Positions 39,074-48,263 of a stretch of DNA of 64,000 bases are shown piece by piece. The notes beneath the pieces were generated by a model that had not been told where the DNA came from, did not search any database, and saw only the letters and a list, made by a program, of their open reading frames with translations. Within the stretch, counting starts at the first letter, position 1. Each line of letters opens with the position of its first letter. The position numbers and the translations under genes were made by a program. Source of the stretch: an uncultured Ruminococcus sp. (GTDB lineage: Bacteria > Bacillota > Clostridia > Oscillospirales > CAG-272); the NCBI GenBank assembly GCA_902795355.1, contig CADBKZ010000007.1:38561-102560 (forward strand). Reading direction: 5' to 3'.

Positions 39074-41074
39074 TTATTCCAGCTCGAACGCGCCGGTATA
39101 GAGCTGATAATACTGCCCGCGGTCGGCGATCAGCTTTTCGTGGTTCCCGCGCTCGATGATGCGCCCATGGTCAAGCACCATAATCACATCCGAATTGCGG
39201 ACGGTGGAAAGTCGGTGCGCAATTACGAACACCGTTCTTCCCTTCATCAGTGCGTCCATTCCCTTTTGCACGATGGCCTCGGTGCGCGTATCGATGGAAG
39301 AGGTCGCCTCGTCAAGGATCATCACGGGCGGGTCGGCCACCGCCGCGCGCGCAATGGCGATTAATTGCCGCTGCCCCTGCGAAAGGTTTGCGCCGTTGTT
39401 TGTCAGCTCGGTTTCATAGCCGTTCGGCAAACGGGTGATAAAATCGTCCGCGCCCGCGAGTTTGGCCGCGGCAACGCATTCCTCGTCGGTCGCGTCCAAT
39501 TTGCCGTAGCGGATGTTATCCATCACCGTTCCCGTAAACAGGTTGGTTTCCTGCAGCACGATGCCGAGCGAGCGGCGCAGGTCCGATTTGCGGATCTTGT
39601 TGATGTTGATGCCATCATAACGGATCTTGCCGTCGGCAATGTCGTAAAAGCGGTTGATCAGGTTGGTAACGGTGGTTTTACCCGCGCCCGTGGCCCCCAC
39701 AAACGCCACCTTTTGCCCGGGTTCGGCGAACACGCTGACGTCGTGCAGCACGGGCTTGCCCTCTTCATAGGAGAAATCGACGTCGGTCAGCCGGACGTCG
39801 CCTTTGAGTTCGGTGTAGGTCACGGTTCCGTCCTCGTGCGGGTGCTTCCACGCCCACTTGCCCGTATGCCGATCGGTCTCCCGAACGGTTCCGTCCTCGG
39901 CAATCTCGGCGTTCACAAGCGTTACATAGCCCTCGTCCGCTTCCGGCTGCTGATCCACAAGGGAGAAAATGCGGTTGGCTCCGGCCATGGCCATAACCAC
40001 CGAGTTGATCTGCTGCGTAACTTGGTTGATATTCCCCGTGAACTGCTTGGTCATGGAGAGGAACGCCACCACGATTCCAACGCCGATTACGGGATCGGCT
40101 TTTCCGAGCAGGACGCCGATGCTCGGGTTGAACGCGCCGCCCACCAAGAACAGACAGCCGACGATTACAATGATTACATACAGCAGGTTGCCGATGTTCA
40201 TGATGATCGGCCCCAGCATGTTGGCATAGCCGTTCGCGCGGTAGGTGTTTTCAAACAGCTCGTTGTTGAGGCGGTTGAAATCTTCCATGGCGCGGTCCTC
40301 GTGGTTGAACACCTTGACCACCTTTTGCCCGTTCATCATCTCCTGCACGTAGCCCTCTTCCGCGGCAACCGATTTCTGCATGCGGATGAAGAACTTGGCC
40401 GAGCCGCCGCCGAGCTTTCCGGAAACCAGAAACATCAGGATTACGCCCACGATTACGATCAGCGTCAGCCAGACGCTGTACCACAGCATAATGAAGAACA
40501 CGCTCAACACAATGGTTCCCGCGCGGATCAGCGTTGGAAGCGACTGGCCGATCAGTTGGCGGAGCGTATCAATATCGTTGGTGTAGTAGCTCATAATGTC
40601 GCCGTGCTTGTTGGTATCGAAGAAGCGGATGGGGAGATTCTGCATTCCGTTGAACATGGATTTGCGCATTTTGGAAAGGAATCCCTGCGTGATATACGCG
40701 GCCAACTGCGTTTCCAAGGTTACGGCAATTAACGCCAGCACGTAAAATCCGATCAGAAGGAACACCTGCGGGAAGATCTGCGCCCGCGCGGTCGCCCAAT
40801 CTTCCACCCATACCACCCTGTTGTTTTCATAGGTCACGCACTTGGTAATGGCGGTGGTAACACGTTCCAGAAAGATGGCGGGGAGCGTTGCCGTTACCGC
40901 CGAAAAGAAGATGCAGACAATGGAGATCGGCACCATGCGGGGATAGTACCGGAACAGCAGTTTTACCACGCGCCCGAGAACCTTGAAATCCATCTTGCGT
41001 TTCGGCGCTCTGCCCGCGGGCATGCGCCCGCTCCCGCCCGAATTTTTACTCGGCATCGGCATTCTGCGATTCAT
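39074..41074 (-). CDS. ABC exporter half-transporter, canonical ATPase subunit
   Basis: A 666-residue half-transporter: six membrane helices (about 45-360), then an ATPase with Walker A FVGATGAGKTTVTN, signature NLSQGQRQLI and Walker B PVMILDEATSSID with the catalytic Glu, plus switch His in VIAHRLSTV. A 50-residue insertion rich in charged residues lies between the membrane and nucleotide domains. Its gene overlaps that of the second half-transporter by 29 nt; together they form a heterodimeric multidrug-type exporter. Controlled by the MarR gene upstream. Confidence 0.9.
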   Translation of the reverse strand: MNRRMPMPSKNSGGSGRMPAGRAPKRKMDFKVLGRVVKLLFRYYPRMVPISIVCIFFSAVTATLPAIFLERVTTAITKCVTYENNRVVWVEDWATARAQIFPQVFLLIGFYVLALIAVTLETQLAAYITQGFLSKMRKSMFNGMQNLPIRFFDTNKHGDIMSYYTNDIDTLRQLIGQSLPTLIRAGTIVLSVFFIMLWYSVWLTLIVIVGVILMFLVSGKLGGGSAKFFIRMQKSVAAEEGYVQEMMNGQKVVKVFNHEDRAMEDFNRLNNELFENTYRANGYANMLGPIIMNIGNLLYVIIVIVGCLFLVGGAFNPSIGVLLGKADPVIGVGIVVAFLSMTKQFTGNINQVTQQINSVVMAMAGANRIFSLVDQQPEADEGYVTLVNAEIAEDGTVRETDRHTGKWAWKHPHEDGTVTYTELKGDVRLTDVDFSYEEGKPVLHDVSVFAEPGQKVAFVGATGAGKTTVTNLINRFYDIADGKIRYDGININKIRKSDLRRSLGIVLQETNLFTGTVMDNIRYGKLDATDEECVAAAKLAGADDFITRLPNGYETELTNNGANLSQGQRQLIAIARAAVADPPVMILDEATSSIDTRTEAIVQKGMDALMKGRTVFVIAHRLSTVRNSDVIMVLDHGRIIERGNHEKLIADRGQYYQLYTGAFELE

Positions 41075-42836
41075 CCTGTTTCTCCCCCTTTCCGTTGGTT
41101 TGCTGCTCGTAAACTTCGCGGTAAATCTCGCTGGAAGCCATCAGCTCCTCGTGCCGCCCCACCGAGGCGACCCGACCGTTCTCCATTACAAGGATCATGT
41201 CCGCGTCCTGCACCGAGGCGATGCGCTGGGCGATAATGATTTTGGTGGTTTCGGGAATGTAGGAGCGGAAGCCCGCGCGGATCAGCGCGTCGGTTTTGGT
41301 GTCCACCGCGCTCGTGGAGTCGTCGAGGATCAGGATCTTCGGCTTTTTCAGAAGCGCGCGCGCAATGCAAAGGCGTTGCTTCTGCCCGCCCGAAACGTTG
41401 GTTCCGCCCTGCTCGATGTAGGTATCGTAGCCGTCTGGGAAAGAGCGGATAAAGTCGTCCGCCTGCGCGAGCTTGCAGGCCTCGACCAACTCTTCGTCGG
41501 TCGCGTTCTCGTTGCCCCAGCGCAAATTCTCCTTAATGGTGCCGGAGAACAGCAGGTTCTTTTGCAGAACCATGGCGACCGCGTCGCGCAGAACGCGCAC
41601 CGAGTAGTCCTTCACGTCCGCTCCGCCAACGTGCACCGTTCCCTCGGTTGCGTCGTAAAGCCGCGGGATCAACTGCACGAGGGTCGACTTGCTCGAACCG
41701 GTGCCACCGATGATCCCGACCGTGGCTCCCGACGGGATATGCAGATCGATGCCCGAAAGCGCGAACGCCTTCGCCTCGGAAGCGTATTTGAAGGAAACGC
41801 CTTCAAAATCCACCGACCCGTCGGCAACCTCGGTTTTCGGCTCTTCGGCCTCGGCCATGTCGGGGACCTCTTCCAGCACCTCGCAGATCCGCTTGGCGCT
41901 CTCCACGGAAATGGTGATCATTACAAAGATCATCGAAAGCATCATCAGCGACATCAGCACCTGCATGCTGTACGTCAGCATGGCGGAAAGCTGGCCGATC
42001 TGAATGCCGCTGGTGTTTGCATAGCGAATGGCGAGCATGGAGCCTACCATTAAAATAAAGATCATGTTGAAGTACATGCAGAAGTTCATCAGCGGCGTGT
42101 TCCACGCCACAATCCGCTCGGCCTTGGTAAAGTCGTCGCAAATCGAATCGGCCGCTTTCCCGAACTTCTCTTTTTCGTAATCCTCGCGGGAAAAGCCCTT
42201 GACCACGCGCATGCCGCGCACGTTTTCCTCGATGGATTCGTTGAGCCGGTCGTATTTTTTGAACACGCGGCGGAACGCGGGCATCGCCTTGCGGAAAATG
42301 ATGATGAAGCCCGCCGCGAGCAGCGGAACCACCACCATGAAGGTTGCCGCGAGCCAGCCGCCCATATAGGCCGCCATGGACACCGAAAAGATCAGCATCA
42401 GCGGGCTTCGCACCGCCGTCCGGATCAGCATCATGTAGGACATTTGCACGTTGGAAACATCGGTGGTGATGCGCGTGACCAGCGAGGACGACGAAAATTT
42501 GTCAATGTTGCGGAACGTAAAGGACTGTACTTTGCAAAACAGATCGTGGCGCAGATTCTTGGCAAATCCCGCCGCCGCTTTGGCCGAGGTCAATCCCGCC
42601 AAGCCGCCGCAAGCGAGCGATACCACGCCCATCAGCGCGAGGATAATGCCGATTTTGACAATATAGTGCATATCCACGCCCGTGCTTTTCTGAATGGCAT
42701 TGATCAGCTTTTCCCCCGTGATAAAGGGGATGATACATTCGATGGCCGCCTCGCCGACCATAAACAAAAGCGTTGCAATCGAAAGTCCTTTGTACTCCCG
42801 AACGCATCCCGAGAGGCGTTTGATCATCTGAAACAT
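41046..42836 (-). CDS. ABC exporter half-transporter, degenerate ATPase subunit
   Basis: A 596-residue half-transporter with six helices (about 15-310) and an ATPase domain: Walker A IIGGTGSSKSTLVQ, signature NVSGGQKQR, Walker B KILILDDSTSAVD. The catalytic Glu after Walker B is Asp, the mark of the degenerate site in heterodimeric exporters such as BmrCD or TM287/288. The start is ATG at 42836 (MFQMIKRLSG); a 21-residue longer reading lies within the marR 3' end. It overlaps marR by 13 nt. Confidence 0.9.
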   Translation of the reverse strand: MFQMIKRLSGCVREYKGLSIATLLFMVGEAAIECIIPFITGEKLINAIQKSTGVDMHYIVKIGIILALMGVVSLACGGLAGLTSAKAAAGFAKNLRHDLFCKVQSFTFRNIDKFSSSSLVTRITTDVSNVQMSYMMLIRTAVRSPLMLIFSVSMAAYMGGWLAATFMVVVPLLAAGFIIIFRKAMPAFRRVFKKYDRLNESIEENVRGMRVVKGFSREDYEKEKFGKAADSICDDFTKAERIVAWNTPLMNFCMYFNMIFILMVGSMLAIRYANTSGIQIGQLSAMLTYSMQVLMSLMMLSMIFVMITISVESAKRICEVLEEVPDMAEAEEPKTEVADGSVDFEGVSFKYASEAKAFALSGIDLHIPSGATVGIIGGTGSSKSTLVQLIPRLYDATEGTVHVGGADVKDYSVRVLRDAVAMVLQKNLLFSGTIKENLRWGNENATDEELVEACKLAQADDFIRSFPDGYDTYIEQGGTNVSGGQKQRLCIARALLKKPKILILDDSTSAVDTKTDALIRAGFRSYIPETTKIIIAQRIASVQDADMILVMENGRVASVGRHEELMASSEIYREVYEQQTNGKGEKQDESQNADAE

Positions 42837-43333
42837 GGTTTTTCTTCGGGTTCCTTTCCTGTTTGATTGGTTTCGGGCAGGGCGTCGAGCGTGTCGCATA
42901 ATTGCTCCAACAGCCGCAGAAGCAGGTCGTAGTCCCGCGCCTCAAAAGAGCCGCGGAGCTGTTCCTCGAACCGCCGGATGGTTTCCGCCACTGTGGCCAG
43001 CACCGTTTCGGCTTTTTCGGTCAGGCATAGCTTTTTCCGGCGCGCGTCCTTTTCGGATCCCGCGCGGAGCAGCAGCCCTTTTTGCTCCATCAGGTCGATC
43101 ATGTTGGAAACGGTGGAGCCGCGGATCTTGAAATTCTGTTCCAGATCGCGCTGGTAAACCTCTTCCCCTTCGTGGTCTTTCAGGTATTTCAAAACCCACA
43201 CGTTCCGCGCCGAAACCATGTCGCCGTAACCGCTGTTGGCTTCCGCAATGCGCTGGTCCAGATTCCGCCGGAACAGCCGCGCCGCGTGGCCGACCCACAT
43301 GCCGAGTTCTTTTTTCTCGCCGTTCAAAAACAC
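42824..43333 (-). CDS. MarR-family transcriptional regulator
   Basis: A 169-residue winged-helix regulator. The DNA-binding region spans about 40-105 (VWVLKYLKDHEGEEVYQRDL, RGSTVSNMIDLMEQKGLLLR, DARRKKLCLTEKA). It is the first gene of a three-gene operon with the heterodimeric ABC exporter and probably represses it through the palindrome at 43355-43368. Confidence 0.9.
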   Translation of the reverse strand: MFLNGEKKELGMWVGHAARLFRRNLDQRIAEANSGYGDMVSARNVWVLKYLKDHEGEEVYQRDLEQNFKIRGSTVSNMIDLMEQKGLLLRAGSEKDARRKKLCLTEKAETVLATVAETIRRFEEQLRGSFEARDYDLLLRLLEQLCDTLDALPETNQTGKEPEEKPCFR

Positions 43334-43354
43334 GTCCCCCTTTTCCGAAAAAAT

Positions 43355-43413
43355 GTTAGCAAGCTAACGTTTTTCAACCCCTTTATTGTACCACATTTCC
43401 CTCTGCATTTCAA
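43355..43413 (-). promoter_or_regulatory. Promoter and MarR operator of the ABC exporter operon
   Basis: Minus-strand promoter TTGAAA (43408-43413), 17 bp, TACAAT (43385-43390). Just downstream, at about +10 to +24, stands the perfect palindrome GTTAGCAAGCTAAC (43355-43368), suited to a dimeric MarR protein and autorepression. Confidence 0.75.
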
Positions 43414-43565
43414 GATGGGATTCTATACAATTTTCGGCGGTTTTCTTCCGGCATTTTCGGTCAAACGGTCGATTTTTCATCCGCCGGAGCGCGGCCGGAA
43501 GCGAATATAAATGTAGGAAAAAAATTGCACAAATTCGGGTGTCGAATTTTGCGGAATTTCACCAA

Positions 43566-43594
43566 TTGCTTTTTTCGCCCGTTTGTGATAAAAT
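43566..43594 (+). promoter_or_regulatory. Promoter of the NrdG-like gene
   Basis: TTGCTT (43566-43571), 17 bp, TAAAAT (43589-43594), about 75 nt before the ATG. Confidence 0.6.
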
Positions 43595-43669
43595 GGAGTT
43601 GAGGCAATTCCGCGCAATCCGCTTTCCCGACGGCGCGGGATCGCCCGATCAAAAAAAGACGAGGTTCCC

Positions 43670-44362
43670 ATGCAGATTCACGGTTTTCAGAAAATGACCA
43701 TGCTCGATTACCCCGAAAAGGTGGCTTGCACGCTCTTTACGGCGGGGTGCAATTTCCGTTGCCCTTTCTGCCACAACGCCCTGCTTGTAACCGAGATCGA
43801 CCATGGCGGAGCCTACGATTTTGCGGAGATCCTCTCCTACCTGAAAAAGCGGCGCGGGATCCTCGACGGCGTTGCGATTACGGGCGGCGAACCGCTGATG
43901 AACCGCGACATTGCCGACCTGCTCCGGCAAATCAAGGACCTCGGCTACGCGGTCAAGGCGGACACCAACGGCTCCTACCCCGAACGGCTGAAAGAAATTG
44001 TGGGCGAAGGGCTGGTTGATTACATCGCCATGGACATTAAAAACGCCAAGGAGAAATACGCGACAACCGCGGGGCTTCCCGCGCTCGACCTCGCCCCCAT
44101 AGAGGAAAGCGTCCGCTTCCTGCTCTCGGGCGCGGTGGACTTTGAGTTCCGCACCACGGTGGTAAAAGAGTTCCACACCGAGGCGGATATTGCCGCGATT
44201 GCCGAATGGATTGCGGGCGCGCCCCGCTACTTCCTGCAAAATTTCAAGGAATCCGACCGCATGATCGGCCAAGGGCTGCACGCCCACGACCCCGAAACGC
44301 TCGGGCGAATGCGGGAGATCGCCGCACGGAAGATCCCCGTTGTCGCCCTGCGCGGGATCTGA
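43670..44362 (+). CDS. nrdG: Anaerobic ribonucleoside-triphosphate reductase activating protein (radical SAM)
   Basis: A 230-residue radical SAM enzyme. The [4Fe-4S] motif CNFRCPFC lies near 27-34, preceded by MTMLDYPEKVACTLFTAG, and GGEPLM near 75 binds SAM. It generates the glycyl radical on NrdD under anaerobic conditions. It belongs to the longer activase type often annotated as NrdG2. It stands immediately upstream of nrdD but has its own promoter; NrdR boxes control the next gene. Confidence 0.9.
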   Translation: MQIHGFQKMTMLDYPEKVACTLFTAGCNFRCPFCHNALLVTEIDHGGAYDFAEILSYLKKRRGILDGVAITGGEPLMNRDIADLLRQIKDLGYAVKADTNGSYPERLKEIVGEGLVDYIAMDIKNAKEKYATTAGLPALDLAPIEESVRFLLSGAVDFEFRTTVVKEFHTEADIAAIAEWIAGAPRYFLQNFKESDRMIGQGLHAHDPETLGRMREIAARKIPVVALRGI

Positions 44363-44489
44363 CCGCGCTGCCGCGAAAGCAGCCCCGAGCGTGCGATTTT
44401 CGGCGTTTTCCGATCGATTTCGCGCAGTTCGGGGCATTTGTTTGCGCAATTGCGCAAACACAAGATATGCGAAATTTTTTTTGAAAAAA

Positions 44490-44542
44490 CCACAATATCT
44501 TGTGAAAAAGCCCTTGACAAGACACAAGATCTATGGTATAAT
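44490..44542 (+). promoter_or_regulatory. nrdD promoter with two NrdR boxes
   Basis: TTGACA (44514-44519), 17 bp, TATAAT (44537-44542). One NrdR-like 16-mer, CCACAATATCTTGTGA (44490-44505), lies upstream of -35, a second, ACACAAGATCTATGGT (44522-44537), between -35 and -10. Their centres are 32 bp apart, i.e. three helical turns, as is normal for cooperative NrdR sites. A third partial match, ACACAAGATATG, stands at 44458-44469. Confidence 0.8.
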
Positions 44543-44644
44543 AATCAGGCTGAAAGTCGATGCCCGCCGCGATGCGGGCATTTCAAACGATAGAACGGCA
44601 ATTTGGCAAAAAATGCCAGCCAAAAAAGGAGGAATCAAAAAAAG

Positions 44645-47032
44645 ATGTATCGCGTTACCAAACGAGACGGCGCGTTGGCGGAATTCAACCTCTCCAAGAT
44701 CAGCGCCGCGATGACCAAAGCATTTGACGCCTGCAAACGTCAGTATACCCCCGATATTATCGATTTTCTCGCCCTGAAAGTTACGGCCGATTTCGAGCCG
44801 AAAATCAAGGACGAGATGATTTCCGTGGAAAGCATTCAGGACAGCGTGGAGTCGGTCCTGATCAAAGCCGGCTACGACGATGTTGCGAAGGCCTACATCC
44901 TCTACCGCAAGCAAAGAGAAAAGATCCGCAATTTGAGCAGCACCGTTCTCGACTACAAGGACGTTGTGGATAACTATCTGAAAATCAACGACTGGCGCGT
45001 GAAGGAAAACTCGACCGTGACCTACTCGGTGGGCGGCCTGATTCTTTCCAACTCGGGCGCCGTAACCGCCAACTATTGGCTTTCCGAGGTCTACGACGAG
45101 GAGATCGCGAACGCGCACCGCAACGCGGACATCCACATTCACGACCTCTCCATGCTGACCGGTTATTGCGCGGGTTGGTCGCTCAAACAGCTGATCCAAG
45201 AGGGGCTTGGCGGCGTGGTGGGCAAGATTACCTCTTCCCCTGCGGGGCATCTTTCCACCCTCTGCAACCAAATGGTCAACTTCCTCGGCATTATGCAGAA
45301 CGAATGGGCGGGCGCGCAGGCGTTTTCCTCCTTTGATACCTACCTCGCCCCGTTCGTTAAGGTGGATAACCTTTCCTATAAGGAAGTCAAGCAGTGCATC
45401 CAATCCTTTATTTACGGCGTAAACACCCCGTCCCGCTGGGGCACGCAATCCCCGTTTACCAACGTTACGTTGGACTGGACCGTTCCCTCTGACCTCGCCG
45501 AGCTGAACGCGATTGTCGGCGGCAAGGAAATGGACTTCAAATACAAGGATTGCAAAAAGGAAATGGACATGGTGAACAAGGCGTTCATCGAGCTGATGAT
45601 CGAGGGCGACGCCAACGGCCGCGGCTTCCAATACCCCATTCCCACCTATTCCATTACCCGCGATTTCGATTGGTCCGAAACCGAGAACAACAAACTGCTC
45701 TTCGAGATGACCGCGAAATACGGTACGCCCTATTTCTCCAACTACATCAACAGCGATATGGAGCCGAGCGACGTTCGCTCCATGTGCTGCCGCCTGCGCC
45801 TTGACCTGCGCGAGCTGCGCAAAAAGTCCGGCGGCTTCTTCGGAAGCGGCGAGAGCACGGGGTCGGTCGGCGTTGTCACCATCAATATGCCCCGCATCGC
45901 GTACCTTTCCAAGGATGAAAAAGAGTTCTACGAGCGCCTCGACCACATGATGGACCTTTCCGCCCGCTCGCTCAAAGTCAAGCGCACGGTGATTACCAAG
46001 CTCCTTGACGCGGGCCTCTACCCCTACACCAAGCGTTACCTCGGAACCTTTAACAACCACTTCTCCACCATTGGTCTTGTCGGCATGAACGAAGCCTGCC
46101 GCAACGCCGCATGGATCCGCGAGGACCTGACCCACGAAGCGGCGCAGAAGTTTACCAAGGACGTGCTCAACCACATGCGGGAGCGTCTCTCGGATTATCA
46201 GGTGGAGTACGGCGACCTCTACAACTTGGAAGCAACGCCCGCCGAATCCACGGCGTTCCGCCTTGCCAAGCACGATGTCAAGCGGTATCCCGACATCATC
46301 ACCGCCGCCAAGACCAAAGAGGAAACGCCCTACTACACCAACTCTTCCCACCTGCCCGTCGGCTACACGGACGACATCTTCTCCGCGCTCGATATTCAGG
46401 ACGAGCTGCAAACGCTCTACACGTCGGGAACCGTATTCCACGCGTTCCTCGGCGAGAAGCTGCCCGATTGGCGGGCCGCGGCAAGCCTTGTCCGCAAGAT
46501 TGCCGAGAACTATAAGCTCCCCTACTACACCCTCTCGCCCACCTATTCGGTGTGCAAAACCCACGGCTACCTTGCCGGCGAGCAGTTCACCTGCCCGCAT
46601 TGCGGCCAGCCCACCGAGGTTTACAGCCGCATTACGGGTTACTACCGCCCCGTTCAGAATTGGAACGACGGCAAAGCGCAGGAGTATCGGGACCGCAAGG
46701 TTTATGATGTTGCCCATTCCACGCTGACCCGCGGCAGCTGCCCGACCGGCGGCAACGCGGCTCCCGCGCCCGACGCCGTACCCAACGAGACCGAAAAGGG
46801 GTTGAAGGACGGGAACTACCTCTTTACAACCGCCACCTGCCCCAATTGCAAGATTGCAAAATCAATCCTCGATAAAGCGGGTGTGTCCTACGCTACGCTG
46901 CTTGCCAACGAGAACGCCGATCTTGCGAACGAGCTCGGCGTAAAACAGGCGCCCACCATGGTGGTTGTAAAAGGCGGGAACGTTGCCAAATACACCGGCG
47001 TTTCCGAAATCAAGAAGAACCTCGCGCTCTGA
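44645..47032 (+). CDS. nrdD: Anaerobic (class III) ribonucleoside-triphosphate reductase with fused glutaredoxin-like domain
   Basis: A 795-residue oxygen-sensitive reductase that makes deoxyribonucleotides. Residues 1-95 are an ATP-cone (YRVTKRDGALAEFNLSKISA); the catalytic barrel follows. Zn-site cysteines are seen in CKTHGYLAGEQFTCPHCG, and the glycyl-radical loop is RITGYYRPV near 665. After about residue 715 comes a separate thioredoxin-fold domain (FTTATCPNCKIAKSILDKAG, KQAPTMVVVKGG) with CPNC active site, a built-in electron donor. The start is ATG at 44645, behind GGAGG; a TTG-led longer frame contains the ribosome-binding site. trxB lies two genes downstream. Confidence 0.93.
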   Translation: MYRVTKRDGALAEFNLSKISAAMTKAFDACKRQYTPDIIDFLALKVTADFEPKIKDEMISVESIQDSVESVLIKAGYDDVAKAYILYRKQREKIRNLSSTVLDYKDVVDNYLKINDWRVKENSTVTYSVGGLILSNSGAVTANYWLSEVYDEEIANAHRNADIHIHDLSMLTGYCAGWSLKQLIQEGLGGVVGKITSSPAGHLSTLCNQMVNFLGIMQNEWAGAQAFSSFDTYLAPFVKVDNLSYKEVKQCIQSFIYGVNTPSRWGTQSPFTNVTLDWTVPSDLAELNAIVGGKEMDFKYKDCKKEMDMVNKAFIELMIEGDANGRGFQYPIPTYSITRDFDWSETENNKLLFEMTAKYGTPYFSNYINSDMEPSDVRSMCCRLRLDLRELRKKSGGFFGSGESTGSVGVVTINMPRIAYLSKDEKEFYERLDHMMDLSARSLKVKRTVITKLLDAGLYPYTKRYLGTFNNHFSTIGLVGMNEACRNAAWIREDLTHEAAQKFTKDVLNHMRERLSDYQVEYGDLYNLEATPAESTAFRLAKHDVKRYPDIITAAKTKEETPYYTNSSHLPVGYTDDIFSALDIQDELQTLYTSGTVFHAFLGEKLPDWRAAASLVRKIAENYKLPYYTLSPTYSVCKTHGYLAGEQFTCPHCGQPTEVYSRITGYYRPVQNWNDGKAQEYRDRKVYDVAHSTLTRGSCPTGGNAAPAPDAVPNETEKGLKDGNYLFTTATCPNCKIAKSILDKAGVSYATLLANENADLANELGVKQAPTMVVVKGGNVAKYTGVSEIKKNLAL

Positions 47033-47049
47033 TTTTCCCAAAAAAGACC

Positions 47050-47089
47050 GAAGCGGGCTTTCCGCAATACCGCGGAAAGCCCGCTTTTC
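47050..47089 (+). terminator. Terminator of nrdD
   Basis: AAGCGGGCTTTCCGC and its exact complement around a short loop, followed by TTTT. Confidence 0.88.
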
Positions 47090-47125
47090 CATTCTTCCAT
47101 TCCGCCAAAAAGGAGTTGTTCCGCT

Positions 47126-48259
47126 ATGAAACCGATTCCGGAAGCGTTTCTGACGACCCCCGTCGTCTACCTCGCGGGAAGCAGTTACCGGATCATAGTC
47201 CCCGTTACCTGCGAAACGGTTATGTGGGTTCAGGTTGGCAACCGTTGCTTTTACGACGACGCCAACGGCGTTCTCCGCTCCGCAAAACGCATTCACACCG
47301 TCAGCGTCCCGCAGGAGCTTTTAGACCGCGAAAAGACCTACACCGTCTGCTACCGCGTGGTTTCCGAGAGAAAACCGTACTTCACCGAGGCGAGCGACGT
47401 TCTGTATTATCCTTCCCCGTTCCGTCCGGTCGCGCCGGATGCCGGGGAGATCCGCATTTACCATGTTGCCGACGCGCACAACCGCGTGGAAGAGCCGGTT
47501 GCGGCCGCCCGTTATTTCGGCGAGAAGCTCGACCTGCTGATCCTCAACGGCGATATTCCCAACCACAGCGGGAAAATCGAATATTTCTCCGGCATCCATC
47601 AGATCGCCGCGCAGGTGACGAACGGCGAAATTCCCGTGGTGTTCTCCCGCGGCAACCACGATACGCGCGGCGTTTTCGCCGAACAGTTTTCGGATTACAC
47701 CCCAACCGATAACGGCCTGCCCTACTTTACGTTCCGCGCGGGTCCGCTTTGGGGAATCGTGCTGGATTGCGGCGAGGATAAACCCGACGCCCACCCCGAA
47801 TACGGCAACATGAACTGCTTTGAGGATTTCCGCCGCCGCGAAACCGAATTTCTTTTGCGTGTGGCAGAAAATGGACGGTCCGAGTTTGCGGCGGACGGCG
47901 TTCGGAACCGCTTGGTCGTCTGCCATGTTCCGTTCACCGAAAAATTCAAACCGCCCTTTGATATTGAAGAGGACACCTACCGCGAATGGGCGCGGATCCT
48001 GCGCGAAAAGATTCGCCCGCAGCTGATGCTCTGCGGCCATATTCACCAATGCTATATCTCCGAGGTGGGCGGCGAGAAGGACGACAAAGGCCAGCCCTGC
48101 CCCGTTGTGGTCGCATCCAGACCGCAAAAGGAAGGTCCCTTTTGGGGCGGCGCGTTCACGCTCCGGCCCGGGCAATGCGACGTCCGCTTTACCGACAGCG
48201 GCGGAGCCGTTTCGGAGAACCATACCATTCTGTTCGGAAAACCATGCGAAAGGATTTGA
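47126..48259 (+). CDS. Metallophosphoesterase (calcineurin-like)
   Basis: A 377-residue phosphoesterase. After an N-terminal beta-domain of about 105 residues, the metal-binding series reads HVADAHNRVEE, LLILNGDIPNH, VFSRGNHDTRG, VVCHVPF and LMLCGHIHQ, the complete di-metal set. No signal peptide. The substrate is unknown. It is followed by trxB after 4 nt, so the two are likely co-transcribed. Confidence 0.88.
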   Translation: MKPIPEAFLTTPVVYLAGSSYRIIVPVTCETVMWVQVGNRCFYDDANGVLRSAKRIHTVSVPQELLDREKTYTVCYRVVSERKPYFTEASDVLYYPSPFRPVAPDAGEIRIYHVADAHNRVEEPVAAARYFGEKLDLLILNGDIPNHSGKIEYFSGIHQIAAQVTNGEIPVVFSRGNHDTRGVFAEQFSDYTPTDNGLPYFTFRAGPLWGIVLDCGEDKPDAHPEYGNMNCFEDFRRRETEFLLRVAENGRSEFAADGVRNRLVVCHVPFTEKFKPPFDIEEDTYREWARILREKIRPQLMLCGHIHQCYISEVGGEKDDKGQPCPVVVASRPQKEGPFWGGAFTLRPGQCDVRFTDSGGAVSENHTILFGKPCERI

Positions 48260-48263
48260 TGTT

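Noticed and set aside
44531..46717. 728-codon frame antisense to nrdD
   Set aside because: nrdD has all catalytic motifs and NrdR control; the antisense frame would begin inside its coding region without ribosome-binding site.
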